Shown: positions 37,761 to 50,939, numbered from the stretch's first letter. The stretch: DNA of 64,000 nt from Kuschelorhynchus macadamiae (GCA_030620095.1 JAUTXW010004474.1:147001-211000), one strand, 5' to 3'. Program-made: numbers and translations. The notes: generated by a model not told the origin, from the sequence alone.

Positions 37761-39264
37761 AATCTGATAAGTTCAGATATTACTAAATATTTAATTAGGC
37801 CACCGTTTTGTTCCTCCATTTTGAATTTGTCTCAACATTTTTACCAGTTTATCCCTATATAGTATTTGATTTCTGAGCAAAGTTTGAACATAATCCATGC
37901 AGTAGTTTTCTACATTGACTTTTATAACATTTTATTAGGCCGCCATTTTGGATTTGTAGTAAAACTTTTCCGCAAAATTTGGATAAAATGTATAAGCAGT
38001 TTTTTAGTAATATTTTTTTATCATTTCAATAGACCGCTATTTGGTTCAGCCATATTGGATTTTTACCAAAATGTTACCACGTTATCATCATATGACCTTT
38101 AATTTTCTTGCAGTAAATAGGAAAAGCAATTCTTGAGCTTTGACGCGGACAGATATACAGACTAACCAACGGAACTGAGAAAACATGTTTTTTTGCAACT
38201 AGAATACTTTCCTCTTGTGAGAAAAGTAAAAAAAACGAGCGCTATAAGATAAGAATAGAATAGCCAATTCTCATAATGTTTTTCCATGTTAATAGTTAAA
38301 ATTTAAAAAATAAAAGATTTTTTTTTAATTTTCAATCTCCTAAATCTTAAATTCTAACCAGTTTAGAACATGTTTACGAACACATTTTTGCTTTTGATAC
38401 CCAAAAAATCACCATTTAAATTCCTTTACCTGACAACACTTATATACAAAATTGGCCCAACTCAAGTGAACATTAAAAAAAGCGCGAAATTATCCGAAAC
38501 TTTATTATTCCTCCAGATTTCATCCAAAATCGCAGTGCGTTTTTTTGAGCGTGAGACGACCTTTGACTATTTTGATAGAGTATAGATATATTCTATAATT
38601 ATTTTAATTTTCTGATAGGAAAAACTATTGTAAGTCAAAAATATCACCTCAGAGTCTTTCTTGTATAATTTTGCTTCTGAGCATTCTCACATGACCCCCG
38701 ACGAAATAAACGTTCTATTATTCTGAACCGGATTGGTCAATACGTCATGTGACCCAAAATAACTGAATAAGGTATCTTCTATTAGACATGTCTCCTAGAA
38801 AAGGAAATCTTGCTGTTTACTTAGTGATTGAAAGAAAATTCCAAACTTAAACGTCCAGTTTTTTACAAACTCACATTGCGCACCATAGTTAGGTCAACTA
38901 AAGCTCCTAGTTTCGCAATGTCCAAGATAAAGCAAATAAAACTTATTAAATATTTTAAAAAATCAATGTTCTTCTAATTTCACCACACCTTTAGAACGCT
39001 CGTTCTTGAAGTAAGGCAACGCCGGTCACGTGACCCTGTAACAATCTTTAGTGTAGACTATTATACTTTTTTACTATAAGGATCCTTTGTCAATGAAAGG
39101 GGGATGGTCTAATACCACAGTGGGATGGTGTAATACGTGGAGTTGTCGATCGGGTTTGCCATATCTAACTAAAACACTTTTACTGATGTAATCTGATCTT
39201 TGGCTTTGAGTATTTTAGTTTGTATTTAACTATTTTGCAATAAAAGTAATTTCTTTATACTGCT
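37761..39264. other. Region without recognised gene
   Basis: AT-rich. Two short pieces (37800-38060) repeat AGGCCGCCATTTTG-like words and may be further decayed satellite. No ORF is supported. Confidence 0.45.
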
Positions 39265-40470
39265 TAAAAACTAATACTGGAAACTTTTCAATTCGATTTT
39301 TTAAGTTAGTGTAAATTGCATTCGCGGTTTCATCCGGATCTTCAAAAAAATCAAGTAGGCACAATTTTACGCCTGCCGCCGGAACATAATACCTCAGCAG
39401 TATCGAAAAAATCCTAATACTTCCGTGATTGGAGGCATGTGTAGAGATTCCAAAAAACGTTTCCTATTTAAGCTCATTTCACGCCGATTCTAGTGACATA
39501 GGGCCAAGAGCATTAAATGATATTGAACTTGTTTTTGTTCTCCTCAAATGAATTTTTGTAGCAATTTAAGAATCACTATAAATTACTGAAATTAAATGAA
39601 TTTTGCAATCTAATGAGGTTTACGAATGGACGTGTTTAACACTGTGATATAGGTTCGTCATTTCCGCGGCCACTATTTTCTCTTGTTTAGAATCTTTGAT
39701 GTCTCGCTCTCGTCCCAAAAATGACTGTAAAGCTTTATTTTGTATTAGCCAAGTTCAGCCTTTTTGTGCTCAACACCTTCTGCGTGCCGTTTTATGTCCC
39801 CCAGACCTCCGTGCATAAATGAATAAGTTTTTTTTGCGTATGATGCAGTGAGATGTTTCATTATATTGTTTAAGCGAAGAAAAATTATTTACTAATTTTT
39901 TTCGGTATTTGCTTATCCGTTTAGCCTTTTTTGAGGGCGTCGGCGTCGGCATCGTGGGATTATCCGAATCCGACTCATCCACACTTGGATTATTTAATAC
40001 TAAAAAAACGATTATCATAAAATAATAAAAGGATAGGGATAGGATAAAACGAAATTTACCAATAATTTCTCGCACAAAAGCAAAAGTCACCTGACCTGAT
40101 GATTTAGGTGGTACAATTTTTAAATGGCAATTAGTTGACGACACGATGAAACTTGAAAAGATATGAAGCGTTTTCGATTGGCCCAGCCAGGGCTCACTGA
40201 GTGTATTTCTATCCTTTATTAACTAATGTCATGTAACTAAACAAAGAAGGAAATACACTCAGTGAGTCCGCCCTGACTGTTCCACTCGAAAACGATAATA
40301 TTAGATGGCGCAAGAAATCCAAAAAAATTGCCGTTTATCCTTTGACTAATTTTTTGTCTTAAAGAATTTAAAATATCATAGACTTTAAAACAAAGTAAAT
40401 CGGTGTGTTCAAGTTTTTGTTCCGTTTCGAAAATAATTTTCAAAGTGTTATGAAAAAAACTTAAAAACAT
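39265..40470 (-). pseudogene. hAT transposase derivative, copy A
   Basis: Reverse strand. Holds the BED-type region (40144-39770, including TPTPSKKAKRISKYRKK) and, below it, the transposase segment LLDFFEDPDETANAIYT near 39350, where it is cut off. The upper part (40470-40290) is the C-terminal HNTLKIIFETEQ segment belonging to copy B, because the copies are fused head to tail. Several frameshifts. Positions 39536-40470 repeat almost exactly at 40471-41405. Confidence 0.65.
40188..40275. repeat. 88-bp hairpin unit (CAGGGC to GCCCTG), copy 1
   Basis: Inverted ends CAGGGCTCACTGAGTGTATTTC and its near complement, around a 40-bp centre; CGTTTTCGA and TCGAAAACG extend the pairing outside. The same unit lies at 41124-41211 and, mutated, at 42825-42911, always at the 5' edge of a hAT copy, so these are probably the fused or nested ends of the hAT elements. 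Confidence 0.75.
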
Positions 40471-41405
40471 TGTTCTCCTCAAATGAATTTTTGTAGCAAT
40501 TTAAGAATCACTATAAATTACTGAAATTAAATGAATTTTGCAATCTAATGAGGTTTACGAATGGACGTGTTTAACACTGTGATATAGGTTCGTCATTTCC
40601 GCGGCCACTATTTTCTCTTGTTTAGAATCTTTGATGTCTCGCTCTCGTCCCAAAAATGACTGTAAAGCTTTATTTTGTATTAGCCAAGTTCAGCCTTTTT
40701 GTGCTCAACACCTTCTGCGTGCCGTTTTATGTCCCCCAGACCTCCGTGCATAAATGAATAAGTTTTTTTTGCGTATGATGCAGTGAGATGTTTCATTATA
40801 TTGTTTAAGCGAAGAAAAATTATTTACTAATTTTTTTCGGTATTTGCTTATCCGTTTAGCCTTTTTTGAGGGCGTCGGCGTCGGCATCGTGGGATTATCC
40901 GAATCCGACTCATCCACACTTGGATTATTTAATACTAAAAAAACGATTATCATAAAATAATAAAAGGATAGGGATAGGATAAAACAAAATTTACCAATAA
41001 TTTCTCGCACAAAAGCAAAAGTCACCTGACCTGATGATTTAGGTGGTACAATTTTTAAATGGCAATTAGTTGACGACACGATGAAACTTGAAAAGATATG
41101 ATAGCGTTTTCGATTGGCCCAGCCAGGGCTCACTGAGTGTATTTCTATCCTTTATTAACTAATGTCATGTAACTAAACAAAGAAGGAAATACACTCAGTG
41201 AGTCCGCCCTGACTGTTCCACTCGAAAACGATAATATTAGATGGCGCAAGAAATCCAAAAAAATTGCCGTTTATCCTTTGACTAATTTTTTGTCTTAAAG
41301 AATTTAAAATATCATAGACTTTAAAACAAAGTAAATCGGTGTGTTCAAGTTTTTGTTCCGTTTCGAAAATAATTTTCAAAGTGTTATGAAAAAAACTTAA
41401 ATAAC
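40471..41405 (-). pseudogene. hAT transposase derivative, copy B
   Basis: A near-identical 935-bp direct repeat of 39536-40470. Reading down the reverse strand, the N-terminal BED region (41133-40705) is followed by a deletion that fuses LRRT to the C-terminal LSFFHNTLK segment at about 40480. The close identity shows a recent tandem duplication. Confidence 0.7.
41124..41211. repeat. 88-bp hairpin unit, copy 2
   Basis: Almost identical to 40188-40275; separates the main hAT copy from copy B. Confidence 0.75.
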
Positions 41406-42780
41406 ATTCAGTAACATCAACATCATCTTCAGAAAAAAAAACACCGAAGGGCAACGGCAATTTGTTCTTGGGAAACGGAGACGAAGTAACTTTTTATTGC
41501 TATAAAAATAGTCAGTAATCTTTCTATGGCTGGAAAAAGACTCAGCCAGCGGGGGGGTACATGCCTTAAAATAGTTGTGTATTCCAGATCCACAAAGTTA
41601 AAAAACTCTTTTAATTTTCTGCACCTTTTCGCTTGTGACGAAAAATGACTATACTTATTTAAAATTAGAGTTTCTATGTCGAAACTGCATTTTGCTAAGG
41701 CGTTTTCTACAGAATTGTTGATCATATGTGCCGGACAACCGACGGACAGAACTTTGTTATTTTCTTTATACAATAACTTATATACCAAATGGAAACGTCC
41801 AAAACTGACACTGGCATTATCTTCTGAATAACGAGATATATTTTGTAGTGATAGCCATGCATTTTCAGTCCAATTTTTTAAGTTAGTGTAAATTGCATTC
41901 GCGGTTTCATCCGGATCTTCAAAAAAATCAAGTAGCCACAATTTTACGCCTTCCGCTGGAACATAATCCCTCAGCAGTATTGAAAAAGCTTAGACCTTCC
42001 ATGATTGGAGGCATCTGTAGAGGTTCCAAAAAACGTTTCCTATTTAAGCTCATTTAACGCCGATTCCAGTGACATAGGGCCAAGAACGCTAAATGCTATT
42101 GAACTTGCTTTTGTTCTCCCCAAATAAATTTTTGTAGCAATTTGAGAATCACTATAAATTACTGAAATTAGATGAATTGTACGATCTAATGAGGTGTACG
42201 AATGTGCGTGTTTAACACTGTGATATAGGTTCGTCATTTCCGCGGCCAGTATTTTTTGTTGTTTAGAATCTCTGATGTCTCGCTCTCGTCCCAAAAAATG
42301 ACTGTAAATCTTTATTTTCTTTTAGCCAAGTTCAGCCTTTTTGTGCTCAACACCTTCTGCGTGCTGTTTTATGTCCCCCAGACCTCCGTGCATAAATGAA
42401 TACGTTTTTTTACATAAGGTGCAGTGAGCTTTTTCATTATATTGTTTAAACCAAGAAAAATTCTTTTCTCATCCTTTTCGGTATTTGCTTATCCGTTTAG
42501 CCTTTTTTGAGGTCGTCGGCGTCTGCGTCGTGGTATTATCCGAGTCCGACTCATCCATACTTTGATTATTTAATACTAAAAAAACGATTATTATAAAATA
42601 ATAACAGGATAGGTATAGGATGAAACAAAACTTACCAATAATTTCTCTCATAAAAGCAAAAGTCACCTGACTTGAAGATCTGATGATTTAGGTGGTACAA
42701 TTTTTTAAAACTAGGAAATATAAAAATAATGTATTACATTACGCGAATACGCGATATTTATGGCAATTAGTTGAGGACAC
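41240..42780 (-). pseudogene. hAT transposase, left palindrome arm copy
   Basis: Decayed reverse-strand transposase. BED-type zinc finger near 42440-42330 (HCTLCKKTY, HGGLGDIKQH); a middle part (42294-42040, LESALNELK); a catalytic-domain part (41941-41429, GCPAHMINNSVENAL, PPRWLSLFPAIERLL) and HNTLKIIFETEQK further down. The motifs match the large family of BED-hAT transposases related to vertebrate ZBED/SCAND3-type genes. The C-terminal dimerisation domain is missing here but present in the right-arm copy at about 57550. Confidence 0.75.
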
Positions 42781-42824
42781 GATGAAACTTGGAAAGATAT
42801 AATAGCGTTTTCAATTGGCCCAGT

Positions 42825-42911
42825 CAGGGCTCACTGAGTGTATTTCTATCCTTTACTAACTAAGGTCATGTAACTAAACAAAGAAGAAAGTCACTCAGTG
42901 AGTCCGCCGAG
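42825..42911. repeat. 88-bp hairpin unit, copy 3 (diverged)
   Basis: Same layout with the right end changed (CCGCCGAG). It lies at the 5' edge of the left-arm hAT copy and has a mirror in the right arm near 55560-55650. Confidence 0.65.
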
Positions 42912-43818
42912 ACTGTTCCACTCGAAAACGATATGAGCCTGCGATTCAACGCGAAAATGATAACCGCGCTATCTAATTTTAATATTAGCACCTAGTCAAA
43001 ACAGAACACTGTAAATTTTTAATACAAACACAAACAAGTAGCGCAGCAGCTTAAAGAAGGAAGGCGGTGATCGCACCGCGGTAAGTAAAATGGTAGTGGT
43101 AAACAATTCCCGAGAATAATTTTGGGCATTCATGGAATCCAGGTTATGTAGCGTCCTAAAAGAGGTTTTCGCAGGACAACTATTCACAACACATTTTCAG
43201 CAACTTCTATAAATAAAGAAGGCTCGTATCTTCTTTTGGACCTGTCCATAATTCTGCAGATTTTTTAAAGGCGTTTGATTTCTAAAAATTGTTTTACTGG
43301 ATCTTTTAGAGTTTCTTCGCCCGAGGTAACTGAAGTTGAAAGTGATGGAAGTAATGTTAATTTATTGAGTTTAAAATATTTTCAGTAATTGATGGTATCG
43401 AGATCAAATCACACTAAGCTGCAGGTACGGAAACCAGTTTTTACGACATCTGGAAGATTTCTCATTCTGTTCAGTGTTTTTTCCAATAATGGGATAAACA
43501 TCTTCTGACTTAATTTATACCCGCTGTTCTCTATTCGTCATTAGTACGTAACTTTCTTCCACTCCAATTTTAAGTGCCGAAATACAGCCACGACTAGCGG
43601 CTGTAGGGTGTGAATTGAGTTTGCTAAACAAATGAAAAGTATGCCATTTTGAGCGACAAACTAGTTAAAAAATACTGGCAGGGGAACATCTCCAACCTGT
43701 CATCCTAGCTTTCTCTGAACGGCCGATTCTCCATTCCTCCGGTATCCTATCGACAATATTTTTGAACACACTTTTATAAGAATAAATTATAATTGGCGGG
43801 GGAAAACACAACAGGTTA
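42912..43818. other. Left-arm stretch without recognised gene
   Basis: Mirrored at about 54900-55550 in the right arm. A reverse-strand ORF of 63 codons (42996-43187) recurs at 55327-55527, but it simply follows from the duplication; no family is recognised. Confidence 0.45.
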
Positions 43819-44398
43819 TTAGTGTTGTGCTTTATCGTCAATATTATTAAAATTATAAGTTGCTCTATCTCCTTTTTTTACTAGAACTCTATCAAAATTT
43901 ATAATATCAAGATAGTTATAATCTTTTAGAAATATCTCAATTTCTTTAAACCAATTTCGAACTTTCTCTTCAGTAACATCATATCTTGCTTTTGAAAGAG
44001 TTTGGGGAGCTGTAGCAGTTAGCTCAGGGTGGCATCGCGTAAAAGCTTCGAACCAATGCCGTTGTAGTCTTCCATCTTTAAAATTATTTTCTCTTTTGAG
44101 ATTTTTGAACAATAACTCCTCTACGCTACCCAGCAGTTAAAAATTTGGTGGCCGGAAACCCACATTTTGCTATATGAAACATCCAGTTCACCTGGGCGGT
44201 TTCTTCTTCCTTGGTAAGAATTATCTCACCACCAATTTTTCTTTTTTTAGGTGACCTTCCTTGCAGGTTATCTAACAGCGTTGTTCATAGAACATTGAAG
44301 GTTTTGAGCGTTTGGAATGCCGACATCCCGTGCTCAACGACTTTTATGGCATTATTCATCGCCTCTTCACTATACTGGAGTCTTTTCTTCGTATTCAT
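43819..44398 (-). pseudogene. Pogo-like transposase N-terminal relic, left arm
   Basis: Reverse strand from ATG 44398. The first part has a psq-type helix-turn-helix feel (YSEEAMNNAIKVVEHG), followed by KKRKIGGEIILTKEEE; after a break comes a CENP-B-like segment (HPELTATAPQTLSKARYDVT, then VRNWFKEI). It lacks the DDE catalytic part. Stops and frameshifts separate the pieces. Confidence 0.65.
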
Positions 44399-44980
44399 GG
44401 TGCACGTGAACAGAACCTTTTAAAAGAGAACCAAACAAATGTTGAAATTTTCAGCTGTACCCATTACCGATACTACCGCGATCGAGAATGACTTACGGAA
44501 TTACTTACCCCCGTTAATAGCTGCAAAAGTGTATGTCGATATACAGGCACTTCAATATCTATGATATTCTAAACACGTATGCTGAACAAACAAGAAGACC
44601 TTGTTCAGCTCTATGTCCGTCGTATCGACAGTAATGTCGGTTTTCGATACATAGTACAAAATTAGATGGTACCTTGTACCGACAGCATAAATAAATTATT
44701 TTACCTTATTTTAATTATTTCTATCAAAATTTAAACACTAATTATCTCAACAAATATTTTAGTAAGTACTTATACATACTCAAACCCACCAATATCATAA
44801 CCATTGTTGATCCTGCCAAATATTCTAACCTTATGGCGCGGCGTTCCTGACTGGACGTCAAATCTGATACCGCTATTAGGTACCGTCCATATTAATAAAA
44901 TTATAATTTTGAATAGAAGTATTTTATCAGTTTGTTTTTCTTAAAATGTGAAATACTTATAATCAACACCAAAAGTTATT
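44399..44980. other. Left-arm spacer with dispersed repeat
   Basis: Contains the word CTCAAACCCACCAATATCATAACCATTGTT near 44780, which recurs inverted at 53890 and 63490, so part of a dispersed repeat attached to the tRNA-like sequence. Confidence 0.5.
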
Positions 44981-45034
44981 GTACGAGCGGGGATCGAACC
45001 CGCACCTCTGGATAACCAGTTACGCTATGGTACC
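44981..45034 (-). repeat. tRNA-like sequence, internally deleted, left arm
   Basis: 54 nt on the reverse strand: GGTACCATAGCG start, intact T-arm (GCGGG TTCGATC CCCGC) and acceptor-like end. The D-arm end and anticodon arm are missing compared with the copy at 63557-63629; the deletion lies between GGTTA and TCCAGAGG. Not a functional tRNA. Confidence 0.7.
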
Positions 45035-45884
45035 ACTGATGAGCAATTCGGTAGAACTTGTACATATTCAAACCCCTGACTGGACGTACAAATACCTTAA
45101 TGATGGAGCCTAGATAATGACATATTAATGCAATAGGTAATCAAACCTATTTTTCATCTTTAACTTATTTAGGTTAACTTATTCAATACTGTAAGGCGAA
45201 ATATTTTATTGCTTCAAAAAATTGGTGAAACTAGCAAAAAACATTGCATTAGGTAGATTCGACGAAGAAAAATGTGATTAATCAAGAAAATAAGCAAAAA
45301 TTTAGCAACCCAAAACAAAATGGTGCAGAGTAATCTTCTTAAAGACATCTCTTTTATTAAAACCCTCAATTTTTGAACGGTGTTGTTTGGTAAGCAAAGG
45401 TTCTGTAGAATGTGCTAATGTGACTTAAAATTTAACATTGCAGTTTACTTATTAATTACTTAGCACGTATACCCTTGTGTTATTAAGTATAAATATACAT
45501 TAAAATACGTCCCTCGTAAAATGGTGGCTGTCGTATGTATTTTACAATTACATTTTACAAATCACAATAACTTCCTAGCTACCTACCTAACAACTTTCTA
45601 GAATAATCAGTTGTGCTAGACCATTTTTTCTTCCACAAACTGGCCTTAGTCACCAGCATATCCAAAATTTAGAAAAATCTCGCCGTTTGTTAAGTAAATA
45701 TGCAGAATTTACATACAGCAGAGCCGGGATAGGTAGTACTAACCGGACAACGCACATATTTGCTTTTTCTGTTTACATAGATATTATGATTCTGACCACG
45801 TTATAAATAATATAGTAAGAAAAGAATGCCAATAAAAATAAAGCAATATTTGAATCAAATATATACATTTTCTTTTAATTATAG
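45035..45884. other. Left-arm dispersed repeat region
   Basis: About 45110-45330 matches 60244-60450 as well as the right arm (53400-53610), so it belongs to a dispersed repeat family in this genome. No gene. Confidence 0.5.
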
Positions 45885-47880
45885 ATTCCTTAAATTTACA
45901 AATAATTAAAAATCCTACGAGGGTGTCAAAGGCCAATATCTAACTGCTAGACGTAATTTTAATACCTAGTGAGGAGGAACGTTTTGAAGTTGGTGTGATA
46001 GACTCCGGTGTTTCGGACCCTTTTTTGTACTTCAATATGTATTTCTCATGACGTTAAGAAACACGTTGATACCATCAGTTTTAGAAATATAAACAATATT
46101 GACAAGCAGCTACTTTATGAGTTTTTAGCAGTGACTTTGAAAATATTATTTGTTTTGTAACTGTAAGTGAGAAGGTCGCTGCACTTAACAATTTTTTAAT
46201 CAATAATTTTGGTGTATTATCGCCTTTAGTATAAATAAAACAAAGAAATAAAAAACCGCAGTGATTAATCTATACTAGAAAAAATATGATTCGTTAAAAA
46301 ACACAGCTTATAAATTATTAAATTTTTACAACAATAATCTAAAATGTAATTTTTTTGTCTCCTTTCTCTTTTACTACGGTCTCTGAAGGTGTTGTTAGGG
46401 ATAGACTGCTGGAAATAAAAACGCTTATTACGGGGGCAGATCAAATAAGTCTTGATACGATCTTGCTTTGTATTGATAGAATTCTCCCTTTATTACAAAC
46501 ATTATTAATTTATATATATTGAAGAACACCTTTCTGAGTCAATGGAAAATCTCAAAAATATTTCCGCTTCTCAAAAAACAGAACGCGGATAATTATAACG
46601 ATCTAAGGCCAATAAGCATCTTACCTGTTTTCTAAAGTTATAGAAAAAATATTAAATTATCAAATAAGAACATATTTAAAGCTTTACAATATTTTGCCCA
46701 CATGTCAATCGGGATTTAGTTGTACTACTGCACTCTTACATTTAACTGAAGATATTATAGAAGAAGAGGTAAGTCAACCGCCTTGATATTAGTAGATTAT
46801 AGTAAGGCCTTCGATCGAATAAACCAGGATTTACTAATTTCAATTATATTGGATTTTCCACGAATGCCGTTTCACTTATGCGCAGCTATTTAACTAATAG
46901 ACTGCAGTATGTAGAAACAGATAGGGTTTGTCATCTGTGTCAATTCAAAAATGTGGCGTGCCACAAGGTTTGATTCTTGGACCATTGCTATGTTGTATTT
47001 ATACATGCAATATTAGAACCTGTTTAAATTATAGCAAAGTTCACCTTTACGCTGATGATACTCTTTTGTAATCTCTTTTTTCTCAAATAAGAAATCTTGA
47101 ACATAGTTCAAGATAAAATTAATGGCGACCTGAGTCGACTTATAAAATTTTCTTGTAAATATAAACTAAATCAACTTTCTTGATATTTGGTAAAAATAAA
47201 GAAAACTTAAAAAACAATCTTAAAATAAAGATAGGTTTAGAAGAAATTTCAAAATCCAACTCATTACGAAATTAGGTTTGCATTTTGACACAGAGGTAAG
47301 ATTCACACCACGGACATATTTTGACAAAATCTCAAAAAATACAACTAACTGATTCTTTGGCGCTCAGCAGTTTTAATCTTGCTGATGTTGATTACGGCCC
47401 TTGCCTTGATCGAATGAATAAGGATAGGATTCAGCGTGTTCAAAAGGTTTTTCTGATATTTATTTATGGCATTCGCAAGAGAGAGGCAGTTTCATACAAG
47501 TTACGAGAGACAAGACGGTTTTCTTTAGAGAATCGGAGGAAGTTAGATGAGGCTATTTTATTTCATACGATTATAACTTTGATCGTCCTCCGTATCTAAC
47601 AACTATAATTTTCTATAGAACCGATCTCCATACACTTAATTTAAGATACCGCGGCTATATTCCTCTCCACTCCACCGGCCTGCATTTTATCGAAGATCAT
47701 TTTCCTATAATCTTCATGCGATTTATAATGGAATTTTCGATATTCTTCAAAGAAATCCTTTTTAATTTGGAAGCGAGCATCCACCGTGCCAGGCACGAGC
47801 ACATTGCTAAAAGACCTTTTGACTGTAGAGTCGTTTTGTTTTGAATGCATTTTCTTACTCTATAAGTTTTTTTCGATGCC
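45885..47880 (+). pseudogene. Jockey-superfamily LINE relic, left arm
   Basis: Plus strand. An endonuclease C-terminus (DSLNLQIIKNPTRV, EVGVIDSGVSDP near 45885-46015) is followed by reverse transcriptase pieces: GADQISLDTI near 46435, ILPTCQSGFSCTTALLHLT near 46700, GVPQGLILGPLL near 46955, YADDT near 47055, and the thumb-like end LADVDYGPCLD, FLIFIYGIRKREAVSYKLRE (47321-47599). Many stops and shifts. The catalytic YADD motif is still readable. Right-arm twin at 50940-52955. Confidence 0.75.
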
Positions 47881-48586
47881 TGTACAAATATAAAATTAGT
47901 TTTTTCAATGCAAATTAATTATTAATATAGTCTAGCTTTTGTATTTTATATCCATATGGAACAGAGTTGCAACTGTCTAAGAATTGGCGTTTTAAAAAAT
48001 TTGGTTTTTATAGCTTCAACTCATCTCTGGTAACTATTTAATATTCTTTAGTCCTAATATTTGTACTGCTGACTATGATAGGCTTCGTTTAAGCTGCGAA
48101 GCGCTATGATTTAAACAGATCCCCCTTATTTATTTATTTTTGAAAAAGTCTGGGTCTCTACGGATTCGATCTCGAAACTTTGTGTACGGACCCAAACCAT
48201 AACGTTGAGGCTACCTGGAACATATTGAAAAATGTTTTAAAAGATGGAGTAAACGAGCGTATAGGTGGTGTTATTACAGTGATAATTAATATTCGGAAAC
48301 AGAAAGTTTTTTATAGTTTAGATTTACTACGAAACAAAGAATGGGTAGTCATTAAGTATATCAAAAAATGAAATTTACCAGCGTTGTTTTCCTTCAAACA
48401 GACATGCCATCCTCGTTGCCCCAGAAAAAACTTATATCGACTAGATCTGTACGGCAACGTTCTCTCACATATACACGTAAAGAAACGTAATACGTTATAA
48501 CGTGCATTCGTACATATGATTATTTTTGCTGGGAGGGTACTTTTTGTTTTTGTCAAGAGCAGCGTAACTTAAAAAAAATAATTTTC

Positions 48587-50354
48587 AACTTAAAAAAAAG
48601 GAATAGTAAAGGCTCGTATTTTATTTTGAACGGATCCAGTATTGAAAAATTCGTATTTAAAAATGTTATTTCCATAAAATTATCCTTTAACAAAAATAAC
48701 ATAATTAGAGGTATTTATGTAATTGTAGTTTAGGAAAGTGGCTGCTGTAGTTTTTATTTTATTTAGAAAAAAAAAGTTTAAAAGTTTTGTTTAATTTTAG
48801 ATTAAGAACTTGAAAAGAGGCTTCAACTTTAGGTGTATGAAATAACTTAGTAAGGTTTAGGTTTAGATTTTTACTTTAAAGCAGTAGTTTTGAGTTCAAG
48901 ATAGCATTAAAACTAACATTTTTGAAAAGCTAGATACACAAAATTAGAAACGAAAATGCAAAACCTAAATTTATATAGTAGGATAATACCTTCAGAGACA
49001 CCGCCCGATAAAATTATAAAATAAATATTTACTAGTATTTAGTAGTAAGCAGCGTCAAAATCCAGAAAAGTGTTAAATTCAAAGATCTGTAACTATGGTT
49101 TTGTTAGAACATATTATATTTAATATAGGAAGTGTAATATAGAAAATACGAATTTCGTTATTATACTGTTCGGATAAGTAGTAAAGTATATATATATTAT
49201 GTTATAAAGGGGCAATAGGTATGTATAGGACATTTTTGTTAATCTATTGCTGACTTTCGAAATTCCGTGCGAGTTTTTATACTATATATACGAAAGAGGT
49301 AGGTAATTTTTACGGTTCACTAAGGCTAATACATATGGGGTCCAATAGTACTTAATATTTATTTATACTGGACGGGTAAGTAATAAAGCATATATTATGT
49401 TATACAGGGATAGTAGTATCAATAGGATTGTAATCGCAAAAGTTTTAGAAAAATATAAGTTGGGTTTTTTGGACATTTTAGTCTTTTTTAGGTAACGAAA
49501 ACACATTAAAAATAATAGCTTTATAGATGTGTGTATATAAATAAAATTTGGGCCAACAGTAACTTAAGATCGACCAAACTGATTCATTTCAAATTTGTAA
49601 CAAAAATAAACTACTAAACAAGGTAATTATATTTAAGGTTGACAGGATGACGTATTTTTTAAGGTAGTAAAACGTAAAAAAATCATATTTTGAGAACGCA
49701 AAATCGATAATAGTCAAAGTGAGAACAGAAATAGTTCGAATAAATGTTCTAACATTGAAAAATGGTAAAAATCATGGGCGTAGATATTTAATTTTTTTCT
49801 ATTATACATATTTAAAATAAAATTGAGGTAAAACTATTTTCGAATATGAATACTGTGAGGGTAGCCCAAAATGGCCCCAAAAGAGAAAAAAATTCAAAAA
49901 ACCGGTTTCACTATTTGATAACATTTTTTGACACTTTGGCAGTATACAGTTAAAGTATATATTATGTTATACAGGGGAAGTAGCTATTTTTTTTTCTTTA
50001 CTGAAACTCTTATAGAATTCAAAATATCGAATTGGATTTATCGGTAATACTAAATCATGTAAAATTTAGGGGCGTAATTTATGCATTTTATAAAAAAAAT
50101 TGATGTTAACGTTATTTCCTTGTAACTTTTGAACTGCTTTAAAATTGCTAAATAGAGTTTTCACACTGTTAGTGCCTTAATTAATTGAAAAAATATTTTG
50201 ACAGCTGTAAAAAACTGTTTTGTCCCCGTGACTCCCAACCGAGTTATTTTTTTTTAAATACGGTCTTCACAGTTCCATGTAACTTTTAGTGGCTTACTTT
50301 ATGAGGAAAACATTTTTGACATGTGTGAAAAACTGTCCTTTACACATTTTGAGA
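48587..50354. other. Spacer of the giant inverted repeat
   Basis: AT-rich, with no supported gene. Contains a directly repeated word of about 35 bp (AAGTATATATTATGTTATA-AGGG-AGTAG) near 49184, 49378 and 49945. Confidence 0.55.
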
Positions 50355-50939
50355 TTTTTTTAAGTTATGCTGCTCTTGACAAAAACAAAAAGTACCCTCC
50401 CAACAAAAATAAACATATGTACGAATGCACGTTATAACGTATTACTTTTCTTTACGTGTATATGTGAGAGAACGTTGCCGTACAGATCAGGTCGATACTA
50501 GTTTCTTCTGGGGCAATTTAATGACTACCTATTCTTTGTTTCGTAGTAAATCTAAACGGTAAAATACTTGCTGTTTCCAAATATTAATTATCACTGTAAT
50601 AACACTACTTATACGCTTGTTTACTCCATCTTTTAAAACATTTTTCAATATGTCCCAGGTAGCCTATCGTTATGGTTTTTCAAAAATAAATAAATAAGGG
50701 GGATCTGTTTAAATCATAGCGCTTCGTAGCTTAAACGAAGCCAATCATAGTCAGCAGTACAAATATTAGGACTAAAGAATATTAAGTAGTTACCAGAGAT
50801 GAGTTGAAGCTATACAAACCTAATTTTTTAAAACTGTAATTCTTAGACAGTTGCAACTCTGTTCCATATGGATATAAAAGACAAAAGCTAGACTATATTA
50901 ATAATTAATTTGCATTGAAAAAACTAATTTTATATTTGT

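Larger units (their letters stand above)
41240..48586. repeat. Left arm of a giant inverted repeat
   Basis: Reads in reverse order as 50355-57181. Matching landmarks: hAT (41460 with 56970), a 190-bp ORF (42996-43187 with 55327-55527), pogo-like gene (43819-44398 with 54267-54890), tRNA-like (44981 with 53727), LINE (45885-47880 with 52955-50940) and GTCAAGAGCAGC at 48555 with its complement at 50370. Substitutions and indels are scattered along it. Confidence 0.9.

Noticed and set aside
44211..44423. Plus-strand 70-codon ORF, mirrored at 54242-54454
   Set aside because: Antisense to the pogo-like relic; present twice only because of the inverted duplication.
47641..47850. Reverse-strand ORF mirrored at 50973-51182
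   Set aside because: Antisense to the C-terminal part of the LINE reverse transcriptase; duplication makes it look conserved.
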